Of a DNA stretch of 38,905 nucleotides, positions 7,717 to 15,105 are shown piece after piece; within the stretch, counting starts at the first letter, position 1, and each line of letters opens with the position of its first letter. Where the stretch lies: positions 1 through 38,905 of the forward strand of contig NZ_CALFLA010000108.1 of the NCBI RefSeq assembly GCF_937880195.1. Direction: 5' to 3'. The translations under genes were made by a program, and so were the position numbers. The notes below the pieces were generated by a model. It had not been told where the DNA came from, did not search any database, and worked only from the letters and a program-made list of their open reading frames with translations. The stretch comes from an uncultured Blautia sp. (GTDB lineage: Bacteria > Bacillota > Clostridia > Lachnospirales > Lachnospiraceae).

Positions 7717-8892
7717 TTATGATAATTCTCCATAAACAGCAGCCATTCTTTCAAAAGCCTCTTTCAGCATGGCTCTTGGGCTGGCGATATTCAGGCGGAT
7801 AAATCCGCGGCCTGCATCTCCAAACACACTTCCCATGTATACAGATACATTTGCCTTATTCAGGAACCAGCTTTCCAGCTCTTCTTCTGTGATTCCCAGT
7901 TTTTCATAGCTGATCCAGAGAAGATAGGTTCCCTCTCTCTCAAGAATCTCAAATCCCGGAAAATGCTCTGCAAAAAATGCTCTTGTAAATCTTTCGTTCT
8001 CATTGATATATGCCAGCATTTCCTCATACCATTCTTCGCACTCCATATATCCGTGTTCTACGGCTGCCACGGCAAAAATGGTAGGGTTGTGCATACCGAT
8101 CCTGTCAATAGACTGTCTGATACGATTTCGGATTTCCTCATTTGGAATCATCATATAAGACACGATCACGCCAGGAACATTAAATGTCTTTGTCAGAGAA
8201 GTAGCAACAATAAGGCGTTCTCTCACTGTATCTGATAAAGTAAGCGCTGTTGTAAAAGTAACTCCCTCTGCAACAATATCGCCATGAATCTCATCTACAA
8301 ACAAGATCAGATCATGCTTTTTACAAAATGTGCCAACTTCTTCCAGTTCTTCTCTTGTCCACACTCTTCCAACAGGATTATGAGGACTGCACAGGATAAA
8401 CATTTTGGTCTTATCTGTTATTACAGATTCAAGATGCGCAAAATCAATTTTGTAATGACCGTTCTCAAATTTCAGCGGGCTTTCCACAACCTTACGATTA
8501 TTTTTTACAATGGCCTGATAAAGCGGTCCATAAGCCGGCGTATTGATGATCACCTCATCCGTTTCCTCAGTAAGAGTATCCACACAAATGCTGGAAGAAA
8601 CATTAATTCGCGGACAGAATACGATCTCTTCTTTTGTCACTTCAGCCTGATGCTTTTTCTTCATCCAGTCCTGGATATTTTCATAAAACTTATCGCTCAG
8701 ATCTGTGTAACCAAAAATTCCTTTGTCAAGGATATCTTGAAACGCGTCAATGATCTGTCTTGGAGACTTAAAATCCATGTCTGCAACGCCAAGATGGAGC
8801 ATTCCCTCTTTTTGGTATTTTTTGTCCATGGTGTCCCATTTTCCGCAGTTTGTATTTCTTCTTTCATTCCATTCATCAAAATTAATCTTCAT
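7717..8892 (-). CDS. patB: MalY/PatB-family PLP C-S lyase (cystathionine beta-lyase type)
   Basis: 391-residue fold-type I PLP enzyme. The pattern is that of the MalY/PatB group: substrate-loop DMDF at 39-41, SPHNPVG at 169-175, VDEIH at 199-203 with the PLP-ring Asp200, and Schiff-base Lys235 in SLTKTFNVPG. Family members cleave the C-S bond of cystathionine, cysteine or alkyl-cysteines to give a thiol, ammonia and pyruvate, passing through 2-aminoacrylate; some act as aminotransferases. It is the last gene of an operon with ridA, whose product destroys 2-aminoacrylate, and with an NhaC-type transporter. That context supports lyase activity. The ATG at 8892 is preferred because GAAAGG lies nine bases upstream; the ATG at 8901 abuts that site. 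Confidence 0.85.
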   Translation of the reverse strand: MKINFDEWNERRNTNCGKWDTMDKKYQKEGMLHLGVADMDFKSPRQIIDAFQDILDKGIFGYTDLSDKFYENIQDWMKKKHQAEVTKEEIVFCPRINVSSSICVDTLTEETDEVIINTPAYGPLYQAIVKNNRKVVESPLKFENGHYKIDFAHLESVITDKTKMFILCSPHNPVGRVWTREELEEVGTFCKKHDLILFVDEIHGDIVAEGVTFTTALTLSDTVRERLIVATSLTKTFNVPGVIVSYMMIPNEEIRNRIRQSIDRIGMHNPTIFAVAAVEHGYMECEEWYEEMLAYINENERFTRAFFAEHFPGFEILEREGTYLLWISYEKLGITEEELESWFLNKANVSVYMGSVFGDAGRGFIRLNIASPRAMLKEAFERMAAVYGELS

Positions 8893-8938
8893 ATCCTGCA
8901 TCCTTTCTAAGTCTGCACATTTATTTCATGACTGTCAA

Positions 8939-10438
8939 TTACTCTACATCAATTCCGTCTGCTTTATTTAAAGCCACGTACTCGTCATAATACTCACTGT
9001 CTTTTGTAATCTTCTTGATACCGATTCCGGTGAAGCCCCAGATAACAGCAAAGATTACGCCAGTATAGCAGATGATAGCCCACGGCAGATATTCCAGGGT
9101 AGAAACGCCCAGAGTAGTTGCCATATAAACGCCGGCAGCAGTCCATGGAGTAATAGGCTCAATAACAGTAGCGGAGTCTTCCAGAGTTCTGGAAAGGTTT
9201 CTTGGCTCAAGTCCTTTTTTCAGGTAAGTGTCTTTGAACATCTCGCCTGGAATCAGAATAGACAGCTGGCCGTTTGATGTTACAAATACTGCTGTAATAC
9301 AGGAAACAATTGTAGATACGATCAGTCCGCCTGTAGACTTAACAACAGTCATCAGCTTATTCAGTACAATATTCAGAGAACCTGTTACAGCTAATGTTCC
9401 CGCAAATCCATAAGCGCAGAATGCGATGAGAACCGTATTCAGCATGGAAACCATTCCGCCTCGCTGCAGAAGTCTGGGGATATCTTCGATCAGTCCTTCT
9501 GTAGTAAATCCTGCTACATTGATCATGTCAAGGTTAAATCCGCTGATCGCTGCTGTAAAGCAGTCCTGAAGACTGAAGTTCTGGAATGTAACAGCATTGA
9601 ACATTGCTACCGCACTGGAGATCAGCATAATCGGAATGGTTGGTTTCTTTGTAATAGATCCATAAAGTACAATAAGCGGAGGAAAAATGATCAGCGGGTT
9701 AAATTTAAAGATCTGTGAAAGTGTCTCAAAAATAATGGTTACCTTCTCAGGTGTTCCGGCTGCTGCCAGATCGCCGCCAAATGTAAATCCTACGATCGTA
9801 TATACGATACAGCAGATAATAAATCCAGGGCCCGTTGTCCAGAACATATGCTGAATATGATCATACAGCTTGCCGCCTGCTGCGATTGGCGCAAGGTTTG
9901 TTGTGTCAGACAGAGGAGACATCTTATCTCCAAAATATGCGCCTGATACAATAGCTCCTGCTACAATCGGAAGCGGAGCGCCCATACCTGCAGCCACACC
10001 CATAAGAGCTACGCCGATAGTTCCGGCAGATCCCCAGGATGTTCCAGTACATACAGATACAAATGCAGTTACAAGGAATGATGTTACAACAAGATATTTC
10101 GGGCTGATCAGCTTCAGTCCATAGTATACCATCATTGGAATTGTTCCGCCGATCATCCAGGAACCGATCATAAACCCTACAATGATCAGAATAAAAATTG
10201 CCGGCATGGTTTTACTGAGTTTCGATACAATGGAATCCATAATGTCGTCCCATGTATATCCAAGATAAATTGCAATTACGCCTGCAATAGCTGCAGACAC
10301 CAGCATTAATACCTCCGGGCTAAGTCCCATTACCGCATAACCTACGCCCAGCAGCAGGATCATAGCCAGAATCGGTATAACTGCCAGAAGCAATGTCGTT
10401 TCTTTTTTCTCTCTTACTTTTTTTTCTTTCCCTCTCAT
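8939..10438 (-). CDS. nhaC: NhaC-family Na+/H+ antiporter-type transporter
   Basis: 499-residue inner-membrane protein with about 11-12 membrane segments. The conserved NhaC features are present: a GTSWGSAGTIGVA segment, then GAYFGDKMSPLSDTTNLAP, the family's signature around the ion-binding region. NhaC proteins exchange sodium for protons, but relatives also move carboxylates or amino acids (for example malate/lactate antiport). Since it sits between ridA and patB, a role in taking up the PatB substrate or expelling its product is a reasonable inference. The ATG at 10438 has GGAGG seven bases upstream; the open frame to 10471 adds residues with no ribosome site. Confidence 0.85.
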   Translation of the reverse strand: MRGKEKKVREKKETTLLLAVIPILAMILLLGVGYAVMGLSPEVLMLVSAAIAGVIAIYLGYTWDDIMDSIVSKLSKTMPAIFILIIVGFMIGSWMIGGTIPMMVYYGLKLISPKYLVVTSFLVTAFVSVCTGTSWGSAGTIGVALMGVAAGMGAPLPIVAGAIVSGAYFGDKMSPLSDTTNLAPIAAGGKLYDHIQHMFWTTGPGFIICCIVYTIVGFTFGGDLAAAGTPEKVTIIFETLSQIFKFNPLIIFPPLIVLYGSITKKPTIPIMLISSAVAMFNAVTFQNFSLQDCFTAAISGFNLDMINVAGFTTEGLIEDIPRLLQRGGMVSMLNTVLIAFCAYGFAGTLAVTGSLNIVLNKLMTVVKSTGGLIVSTIVSCITAVFVTSNGQLSILIPGEMFKDTYLKKGLEPRNLSRTLEDSATVIEPITPWTAAGVYMATTLGVSTLEYLPWAIICYTGVIFAVIWGFTGIGIKKITKDSEYYDEYVALNKADGIDVE

Positions 10439-10483
10439 GAGTTTTCCTCCAAATAAATTCAGGCTCTGCACTGAGAATCAGAT

Positions 10484-10861
10484 TTACTGAATCTCTGCAA
10501 GTACTTCCACTTCACACAGAGCGTTTTTCGGCAACGTTTTTACTGCAACGCAGGATCTTGCAGGTTTTGATACAAAGTATTTCTCATAAACCTTATTAAA
10601 TTCTGCAAAGTCTGCCATGTCGCTTAAAAAGCAAGTGGTCTTTACCACATGTTCAAAGTCTGTACCAGCTTCATCCAGGATAGCTTTTACATTTTTCATA
10701 ACCTGTTCTGCCTGCCCGGTAATATCGCTTCCAACAATAGCGCCAGTCTCAGGATCTGCCGGAATCTGTCCTGAACTAAATAAAATATTGTTCAGTACAA
10801 TGGCCTGAGAATAAGGTCCTATTGCAGCCGGAGCCTTCGGTGTATTCAACACTTTTAACAT
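10484..10861 (-). CDS. ridA: RidA family 2-iminobutanoate/2-iminopropanoate deaminase
   Basis: 125-residue cytoplasmic enzyme, full length for the YjgF/YER057c/UK114 (RidA) family, which works as a trimer. Signature stretches are APAAIGPYSQAI near 10-21, FSSGQIP near 28-34, and the C-terminal RSCVAVKTLPKNALCEVEVLA, containing the active-site Arg (about 102) and the catalytic Glu region. RidA hydrolyses reactive enamine and imine intermediates such as 2-aminoacrylate released by PLP enzymes. It is the first gene of the operon with nhaC and patB and is divergent from the YheO-type regulator. Its promoter carries a conspicuous direct repeat. Confidence 0.92.
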   Translation of the reverse strand: MLKVLNTPKAPAAIGPYSQAIVLNNILFSSGQIPADPETGAIVGSDITGQAEQVMKNVKAILDEAGTDFEHVVKTTCFLSDMADFAEFNKVYEKYFVSKPARSCVAVKTLPKNALCEVEVLAEIQ

Positions 10862-10879
10862 TTTCTCTTCCTCTCAATG

Positions 10880-10928
10880 TTATTTTTTTAGTCAAATTGA
10901 TAATACCACTAAATTATTTTTTAGTCAA
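10880..10928 (-). repeat. Direct repeat straddling the ridA promoter
   Basis: TTATTTTTTTAGTCAA at 10880-10895 and TTATTTTTTAGTCAA at 10914-10928 are the same motif, in the same orientation, offset by 33-34 bases (about three helical turns). The distal copy supplies the -35 (TTGACT on -) and the proximal copy covers the expected start site. This fits an operator for the divergently encoded regulator, by inference. Confidence 0.55.
10900..10928 (-). promoter_or_regulatory. Promoter of ridA-nhaC-patB
   Basis: Read on -, TTGACT (complement of 10923-10928) and TATTAT (complement of 10900-10905) are 17 bases apart. The start site would fall near 10893. Confidence 0.7.
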
Positions 10929-10983
10929 TGAAATTTAATTCCTTTTCACATGTCAATATTACTGAATTTTATTTCATTATTTG

Positions 10984-11012
10984 TTGCACATTGCACGAAA
11001 GAGTATTATAAT
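10984..11012 (+). promoter_or_regulatory. Promoter of the YheO-type regulator
   Basis: TTGCAC at 10984-10989 and TATAAT at 11007-11012 are 17 bases apart. An inverted repeat AACAGAT-N9-ATCTGTT at 11014-11036 lies directly downstream over the likely start site, possibly for autoregulation. Confidence 0.65.
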
Positions 11013-11050
11013 TAACAGATATAAAATAAATCTGTTAGAAGGGGAGCCCT

Positions 11051-11728
11051 ATGGAAAAGGAATATATACAACTAACGCCTCAAGAACGTATCATTCTGCA
11101 GTCTTATATCCCTGTTGTAGAGGGACTGGGACATTATCTGGGAGAAGGTTATGAAATCATTCTTCACAACCTGGAATCTCTGGAACATTCAGTCATTCAA
11201 ATTGTTAACGGTCATCACTCCGGCAGAAAAATCGGTTCTCCTATTACTGATTTTGCCCTGAGTATGCTTTCAAAAATCGAACAATCCAAAGATCATTCTT
11301 CTATTTCTTATTTTAATCGGAGACAGGATGGTGTTATTCTTAAATCCACCACAATTCCCATTCCTGGGGAATCCAATCGTATCATTGGATTGCTCTGCAT
11401 TAATTTTTATACCAATATACCCTTTTCCACTATGATACAGGAGTTTATTCCAGAGAACGACCATCTTCAGCCATATCTTCCGCCAAAAACAGAGACTTTT
11501 ACAGAAAATGTGGACGAACTGATCGAAGCCGCTCTGGCTGATGTCAAGAATCTGATACTGAACAACGCCTCTATTTCCTCTAATAACAAAAATAAAGAAA
11601 TTGTTACCGCACTTTACAAAAATGGAATCTTTAACCTGAAAGACAGTGTGATCAAGGTGGCTGACCGCCTGAATATTTCAAAGAATACTGTTTATATGCA
11701 TCTTCGGAATCTAAAAAACGAACAGTGA
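11051..11728 (+). CDS. YheO/DauR-type transcriptional regulator (PAS-like plus HTH)
   Basis: 225-residue regulator with the two-domain layout of the YheO family. An N-terminal PAS-like ligand-sensing domain covers about 12-125 (LGEGYEIILHNLE, then GRKIGSPITDFAL), and a C-terminal helix-turn-helix covers about 165-222 (GIFNLKDSVIKVADRLNISKNTVYMHLR). DauR, a characterised relative, controls D-arginine catabolism in Pseudomonas, so the family senses small metabolites. It is divergent from ridA-nhaC-patB across a 189-base region with repeats at both promoters, which argues that it controls that operon. A GAAGGGGAG ribosome site precedes the ATG. The last codons form one arm of a hairpin. Confidence 0.82.
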   Translation: MEKEYIQLTPQERIILQSYIPVVEGLGHYLGEGYEIILHNLESLEHSVIQIVNGHHSGRKIGSPITDFALSMLSKIEQSKDHSSISYFNRRQDGVILKSTTIPIPGESNRIIGLLCINFYTNIPFSTMIQEFIPENDHLQPYLPPKTETFTENVDELIEAALADVKNLILNNASISSNNKNKEIVTALYKNGIFNLKDSVIKVADRLNISKNTVYMHLRNLKNEQ

Positions 11729-11743
11729 CAGACACACTGTTCG
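11713..11743 (-). terminator. Second hairpin terminator, oriented for the - strand
   Basis: CGAACAGTG at 11719-11727 pairs perfectly with CACTGTTCG at 11735-11743. On + it is followed by an A run, but on - a run of T (complement of 11713-11718) follows, so it backs up the rplA terminator. Its left arm contains the end and stop codon of the YheO-type gene. Confidence 0.6.
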
Positions 11744-11814
11744 TGAAAAAATAAATCAAAACATTTTTATGTAACAGAAAAGCCAGTATAGAATCTGCAG
11801 CTTTCCTATAAAGC

Positions 11815-11848
11815 AAAAAAGCACTCCCTGACGGGAATGCTTTTTTTA
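11815..11848. terminator. Terminator of the rpmG-secE-nusG-rplK-rplA operon
   Basis: GCACTCCC at 11821-11828 pairs with GGGAATGC at 11833-11840 (one wobble), flanked by six A and seven T, so it works in both directions. It lies directly after the rplA stop codon on -. Confidence 0.88.
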
Positions 11849-11852
11849 TTTA

Positions 11853-12545
11853 TTAAGCTAATTTCGCCGGATTGATCTTCACACCAGGTCCCATTGTCGG
11901 AGCGATAGTTACGCTTCTCAGGTACTGACCCTTAACTGTGCTTGGACGAGCCTTAACGATAGCTTCAATAAGCGTCTGGAAGTTGTCGCTTAACTGTTCC
12001 TCAGTAAAGGATGCTTTACCTACCGGAACGTGGATGATATTGGTTTTGTCAAGACGATACTCAATCTTACCTGCTTTGATATCATGAACCGCTTTTGTAA
12101 CGTCCATAGTTACAGTACCAGCTTTCGGGTTCGGCATAAGACCTTTTGGTCCAAGTACACGACCCAGACGTCCTACAACGCCCATCATGTCCGGTGTAGC
12201 AACAACAACGTCAAAATCAAGCCATCCTTCGTTCTGGATCTTCGGAATAAGCTCCTCTGCTCCTACAAATTCTGCGCCTGCAGCTTTTGCTTCCTCAGCT
12301 TTTGCATCTCTTGCGAATACAAGAACGCGAACTTTTTTACCAGTTCCATGAGGCAGAACTACTGCACCACGAATCTGCTGGTCAGCGTGACGTCCATCGC
12401 AGCCTGTACGGATATGAACTTCGATAGTCTCGTCAAACTTAGCAACTGCTGCTTTTTTTACAAGGCTGATAGCCTCTGCGGTATCATATAATGTTGCGCG
12501 GTCTACTGCTTTCGCAGCTTCCACGTATTTCTTTCCTCGTTTCAT
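11853..12545 (-). CDS. rplA: 50S ribosomal protein L1
   Basis: 230-residue primary 23S rRNA-binding protein that forms the mobile L1 stalk and is a known translational autoregulator. Conserved L1 stretches are visible: [12 protein letters not shown] at the N-terminus, [33 protein letters not shown] near 130-147, and [13 protein letters not shown]. The ATG at 12545 has a perfect AGGAGG eight bases upstream; the open frame extends to 12587 but only through the leader hairpin motif. It is the last gene of its operon. The usual next genes rplJ and rplL do not follow. Confidence 0.97.
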   Translation of the reverse strand: MKRGKKYVEAAKAVDRATLYDTAEAISLVKKAAVAKFDETIEVHIRTGCDGRHADQQIRGAVVLPHGTGKKVRVLVFARDAKAEEAKAAGAEFVGAEELIPKIQNEGWLDFDVVVATPDMMGVVGRLGRVLGPKGLMPNPKAGTVTMDVTKAVHDIKAGKIEYRLDKTNIIHVPVGKASFTEEQLSDNFQTLIEAIVKARPSTVKGQYLRSVTIAPTMGPGVKINPAKLA

Positions 12546-12559
12546 TTCTATAACCTCCT

Positions 12560-12587
12560 GTGGTAATTGCGGGGATTTCCCTCCCAC
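12560..12587 (-). promoter_or_regulatory. Leader motif before rplA, candidate L1-binding site
   Basis: Read on -, a 28-base element starts GTGGGAGGGAAA, continues CCCCGC and ends TACCAC just before the AGGAGG of rplA. GTGG/CCAC can close a stem-loop. A nearly identical element precedes rplK, so a regulatory RNA that binds L1 is a reasonable reading. Confidence 0.5.
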
Positions 12588-12628
12588 TTCTTCATTGTAG
12601 TTTCTCTGTCTGGCAGTTCTGGCGAAAA

Positions 12629-13054
12629 TCAGTCTACGACTTCAATTCCCATACTTCTTGCAGTACCTGCAATCATGCTTGCTGCTGCTTCAAGAGTTGC
12701 TGCATTTAAGTCTTTCATCTTCATCTCAGCGATCTCCTGAACCTGAGCCTTTGTAACCTTTGCAACCTTTGTTTTGTTCGGTACGCCGGAACCAGATTTG
12801 ATGTTTGCTGCCTTCTTAAGAAGAACTGCTGCCGGCGGAGTTTTGGTTATGAAGCTGAAACTTCTGTCTGCATAAACAGTGATTACAACCGGGATGATCA
12901 GATCGCCCTGATCTGCTGTTCTGGCATTGAACTCTTTTGTAAACTGTACAATGTTTACACCGTGCTGACCAAGAGCCGGACCTACCGGCGGTGCTGGGGT
13001 TGCCTTGCCAGCCGGAATCTGTAATTTAATATAACCTGTTACTTTTTTTGCCAT
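12629..13054 (-). CDS. rplK: 50S ribosomal protein L11
   Basis: 141-residue protein of the GTPase-associated centre. The sequence is canonical: the N-terminal domain contains [25 protein letters not shown] with its conserved Pro residues (the thiopeptide-facing loop), and the C-terminal rRNA-binding domain contains [13 protein letters not shown] and [16 protein letters not shown] precedes the ATG at 13054. It follows nusG by about 56 bases, and that gap holds a leader motif like the one before rplA. Confidence 0.98.
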   Translation of the reverse strand: MAKKVTGYIKLQIPAGKATPAPPVGPALGQHGVNIVQFTKEFNARTADQGDLIIPVVITVYADRSFSFITKTPPAAVLLKKAANIKSGSGVPNKTKVAKVTKAQVQEIAEMKMKDLNAATLEAAASMIAGTARSMGIEVVD

Positions 13055-13071
13055 TTTTCGGCACCTCCTAT

Positions 13072-13101
13072 GTGGTATTGGCGGGGGTTTTTCCCTCCCA
13101 C
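13072..13101 (-). promoter_or_regulatory. Leader motif before rplK, candidate L1-binding site
   Basis: A 30-base element reads GTGGGAGGGAAA, CCCCCGCC and ATACCAC on -, directly before the TAGGAGG ribosome site of rplK. It matches the element at 12560-12587 apart from small insertions. Two copies in front of two adjacent genes point to a shared regulatory RNA rather than chance. Confidence 0.5.
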
Positions 13102-13110
13102 TTGAATGTG

Positions 13111-13626
13111 TTACGCTTTCTTAATTTCTGCGAAACTTATTTCTACCGGCGTTTCGCGGCCGAACAGTTCAACATTGATGGTAACTGTCTGCTTCTGAGT
13201 ATTAATTGCAGTAACAACTCCGGCAGTATCTTTCCAGGCTCCGCCTGTAACAACTACCATATCGCCCTCTGCAAAGTCAACCCGGATGTTTTCTTCCTTG
13301 ATACCAAGCGGACGCATTTCCTCTTCTGTAAGCGGTACGGGCTTAGATCCCGGACCTACAAAGCCGGTTACGCCTCTGGTGTTGCGGACAACATACCAGG
13401 TATCGTCGTTCATGACCATGTTAAGAAGCACATATCCCGGGAACATCTTCTTCTGAACCTGTTTCGGAGCGCCGTTTCTCATTTCCACTACATCTTCCAG
13501 CGGAACACGGACTTCCAGGATCTGATCCTCCAGGTGTCTGTTTTCAATTGTTTTTTCAATGTTTGCTTTTACTTTGTTTTCATACCCGGAATAGGTATGA
13601 ACAACATACCATTTCGCTTCTGACAT
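13111..13626 (-). CDS. nusG: Transcription elongation and antitermination factor NusG
   Basis: 171-residue factor with the NGN domain first ([20 protein letters not shown], then [12 protein letters not shown] near 62-73 and GVTGFVG) and a C-terminal KOW domain from about residue 118 ([21 protein letters not shown]). NusG binds the RNA polymerase clamp and affects pausing, Rho function and ribosome coupling. It lies between secE and rplK, the canonical bacterial order. Confidence 0.97.
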   Translation of the reverse strand: MSEAKWYVVHTYSGYENKVKANIEKTIENRHLEDQILEVRVPLEDVVEMRNGAPKQVQKKMFPGYVLLNMVMNDDTWYVVRNTRGVTGFVGPGSKPVPLTEEEMRPLGIKEENIRVDFAEGDMVVVTGGAWKDTAGVVTAINTQKQTVTINVELFGRETPVEISFAEIKKA

Positions 13627-13642
13627 ACAATCACCGTTACCC

Positions 13643-13861
13643 TTATCTTATTATAAGATTAATACCTTCCAGAATAGCTGAATCCATAATGCTGATCATC
13701 ACAGCCAGAATAATCGTGACTACAGAGACAACCACTGTCTGTTTAGCAAGTGTGGGCTTATCTGTCCACACAATCTTGTTAAACTCGGCTTTCAGTCCCT
13801 TAACCCATGATTTTTTCTGGGTTTTCTGAGTTTTGCCAGTAGATTTTTCTTTCTCTTGCAT
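13643..13861 (-). CDS. secE: Preprotein translocase subunit SecE
   Basis: 72-residue single-span subunit of the SecYEG channel. A charged, Lys-rich N-terminus is followed by the amphipathic helix with the family pattern WVKGLKAEFNKIVWTDKPTL and one membrane segment at about 41-70. The one-span form is normal outside the Proteobacteria. It sits between rpmG and nusG with short gaps. Confidence 0.95.
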   Translation of the reverse strand: MQEKEKSTGKTQKTQKKSWVKGLKAEFNKIVWTDKPTLAKQTVVVSVVTIILAVMISIMDSAILEGINLIIR

Positions 13862-13885
13862 AATTTAACCTCACAATCTCTGTGA

Positions 13886-14035
13886 TTACTTCGTTTCCTT
13901 GTGCAGAGTGTGTTTACGGCAGAACTTACAATATTTCTTGGTCTCAAGACGCTCAGGATGGTTCTTTTTCTCCTTGGTCATATTGTAGTTACGCTGCTTG
14001 CACTCCGTACATGCCAATGTAATCTTAACGCGCAC
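13886..14035 (-). CDS. rpmG: 50S ribosomal protein L33, zinc-binding type
   Basis: A 49-residue protein read from a GTG start at 14035 to a TAA at 13886-13888. It begins [17 protein letters not shown] and ends [14 protein letters not shown]. The two CxxC pairs form the zinc ribbon of the C+ type of L33; zinc-free paralogues lacking these Cys exist in many Firmicutes. GGAGG lies eight bases before the GTG. It heads the operon with secE, nusG, rplK and rplA, the usual position. Confidence 0.95.
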   Translation of the reverse strand: MRVKITLACTECKQRNYNMTKEKKNHPERLETKKYCKFCRKHTLHKETK

Positions 14036-14145
14036 AACTTCCACCTCCAGTGTTTTCATTTGCATGGTCTTCTGCTTCGCCCTTATAACTGCTCACGCTT
14101 GTTTCCGGGCATAAAAAAAAGACCCAACTTCCATGTCGCTTGTCA

Positions 14146-14175
14146 AGTTTATCACAGAATATATATTGAAGTCAA
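14146..14175 (-). promoter_or_regulatory. Promoter of the rpmG-rplA operon
   Basis: On -, TTGACT (complement of 14170-14175) and TAAACT (complement of 14146-14151) are 18 bases apart, with TG before the -10. The untranslated leader to rpmG is about 105 bases. Confidence 0.55.
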
Positions 14176-14205
14176 TACTTTTCCTTTAGATTCTTTATTT
14201 TCCAC

Positions 14206-14234
14206 TTGTAAAACTTCCCTTCCTAGTGTATGAT
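14206..14234 (+). promoter_or_regulatory. Promoter of the glycan ABC export genes
   Basis: TTGTAA at 14206-14211 and TATGAT at 14229-14234 are 17 bases apart, about 85 bases before the permease start codon. This promoter is divergent from that of rpmG. Confidence 0.5.
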
Positions 14235-14318
14235 ATAAAAGGTTCAGACCCTTTTTCGACAGTTTTCTGTTGCAGAAGGGTTCAGTTATATCTTATCATA
14301 AATATAGGAGCGGATTTT

Positions 14319-15104
14319 ATGTTTAAAAGATTCATGAATGACATGAAGAAGTATTGGAAATATGCCATATACTCTTCCAAAGCCCAGTTAAAATCCGAAA
14401 TTGCCAATTCATATCTGAACTGGCTCTGGTGGATTCTGGATCCTCTTTGTTTTATGCTGATTTATGTATTTATGTTCGGCTATGTGTTTAAATCTAATGA
14501 ACCATATTTTGCAGTTTTCGTCTTTATCGGTATCACTATGTGGGATTTCTTTAACAAGTGTCTGGTACAGAGCGTAAGGGTGATCAAAAACAATAAACCA
14601 ATTGTTTCCAAAGTATATATTCCTAAATTCATCCTTCTCCTGATCAAAATGGGAGTCAACGGATTTAAAATGTTTATTTCAGTTCTGATCATTGTGGCTA
14701 TGCTTTTTGTATGGAAAGTTCCGATTACCTGGAATATCCTGTACAGTATTCCCATTCTCCTGACCTTATTTACATTGGTATTTGGATTCAGCTGTTACCT
14801 TTTACACTATGGAGTATTTGTGGATGACCTTTCCAACGTTCTGAATATTGTATTAAGACTGATGTTTTATCTCACAGGTATATTCTGGAGTATTATGGAT
14901 CGTCTCCCAGCTCCCTATAACGCCTACATTGGTAAGGGCAATCCTATTGCGTTTCTCCTTACCTCCATGCGAGAATGCGTCATATATGGAAGCACTCCCC
15001 ACCGTAAGCTCCTTCTTTTCTGGTTTGCCATCGGACTTCTCATCAGTATTCTGGGCGTCCGCAAAATCTACAAAAACGAAAACAGTTATGTAAAGGTGAT
15101 ATAA
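14319..15104 (+). CDS. ABC-2 type glycan export permease (Wzm/TagG-like)
   Basis: 261-residue membrane subunit of a polysaccharide or teichoic-acid exporter. The start YAIYSSKAQLKSEIANSYLNWLWW matches the amphipathic N-terminal helix of the ABC-2 polysaccharide permeases, followed by six membrane segments (about 32-54, 60-80, 107-128, 140-160, 170-190 and 225-245). The start is the ATG at 14319 with TAGGAG upstream; the frame is open to 14226 without a ribosome site. The gene is one base from the ATPase gene. It would flip a lipid-linked glycan across the membrane. Confidence 0.88.
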   Translation: MFKRFMNDMKKYWKYAIYSSKAQLKSEIANSYLNWLWWILDPLCFMLIYVFMFGYVFKSNEPYFAVFVFIGITMWDFFNKCLVQSVRVIKNNKPIVSKVYIPKFILLLIKMGVNGFKMFISVLIIVAMLFVWKVPITWNILYSIPILLTLFTLVFGFSCYLLHYGVFVDDLSNVLNIVLRLMFYLTGIFWSIMDRLPAPYNAYIGKGNPIAFLLTSMRECVIYGSTPHRKLLLFWFAIGLLISILGVRKIYKNENSYVKVI

Positions 15105-15105
15105 T

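Noticed and set aside
8284..8910. 208-codon frame antisense to patB
   Set aside because: It is a shadow of the PLP enzyme gene, with no ribosome site.
14072..14115. Possible nine-codon leader peptide (MPGNKREQL) in the rpmG leader
   Set aside because: No ribosome site, no codon pattern that would suggest attenuation and no terminator hairpin linked to it.
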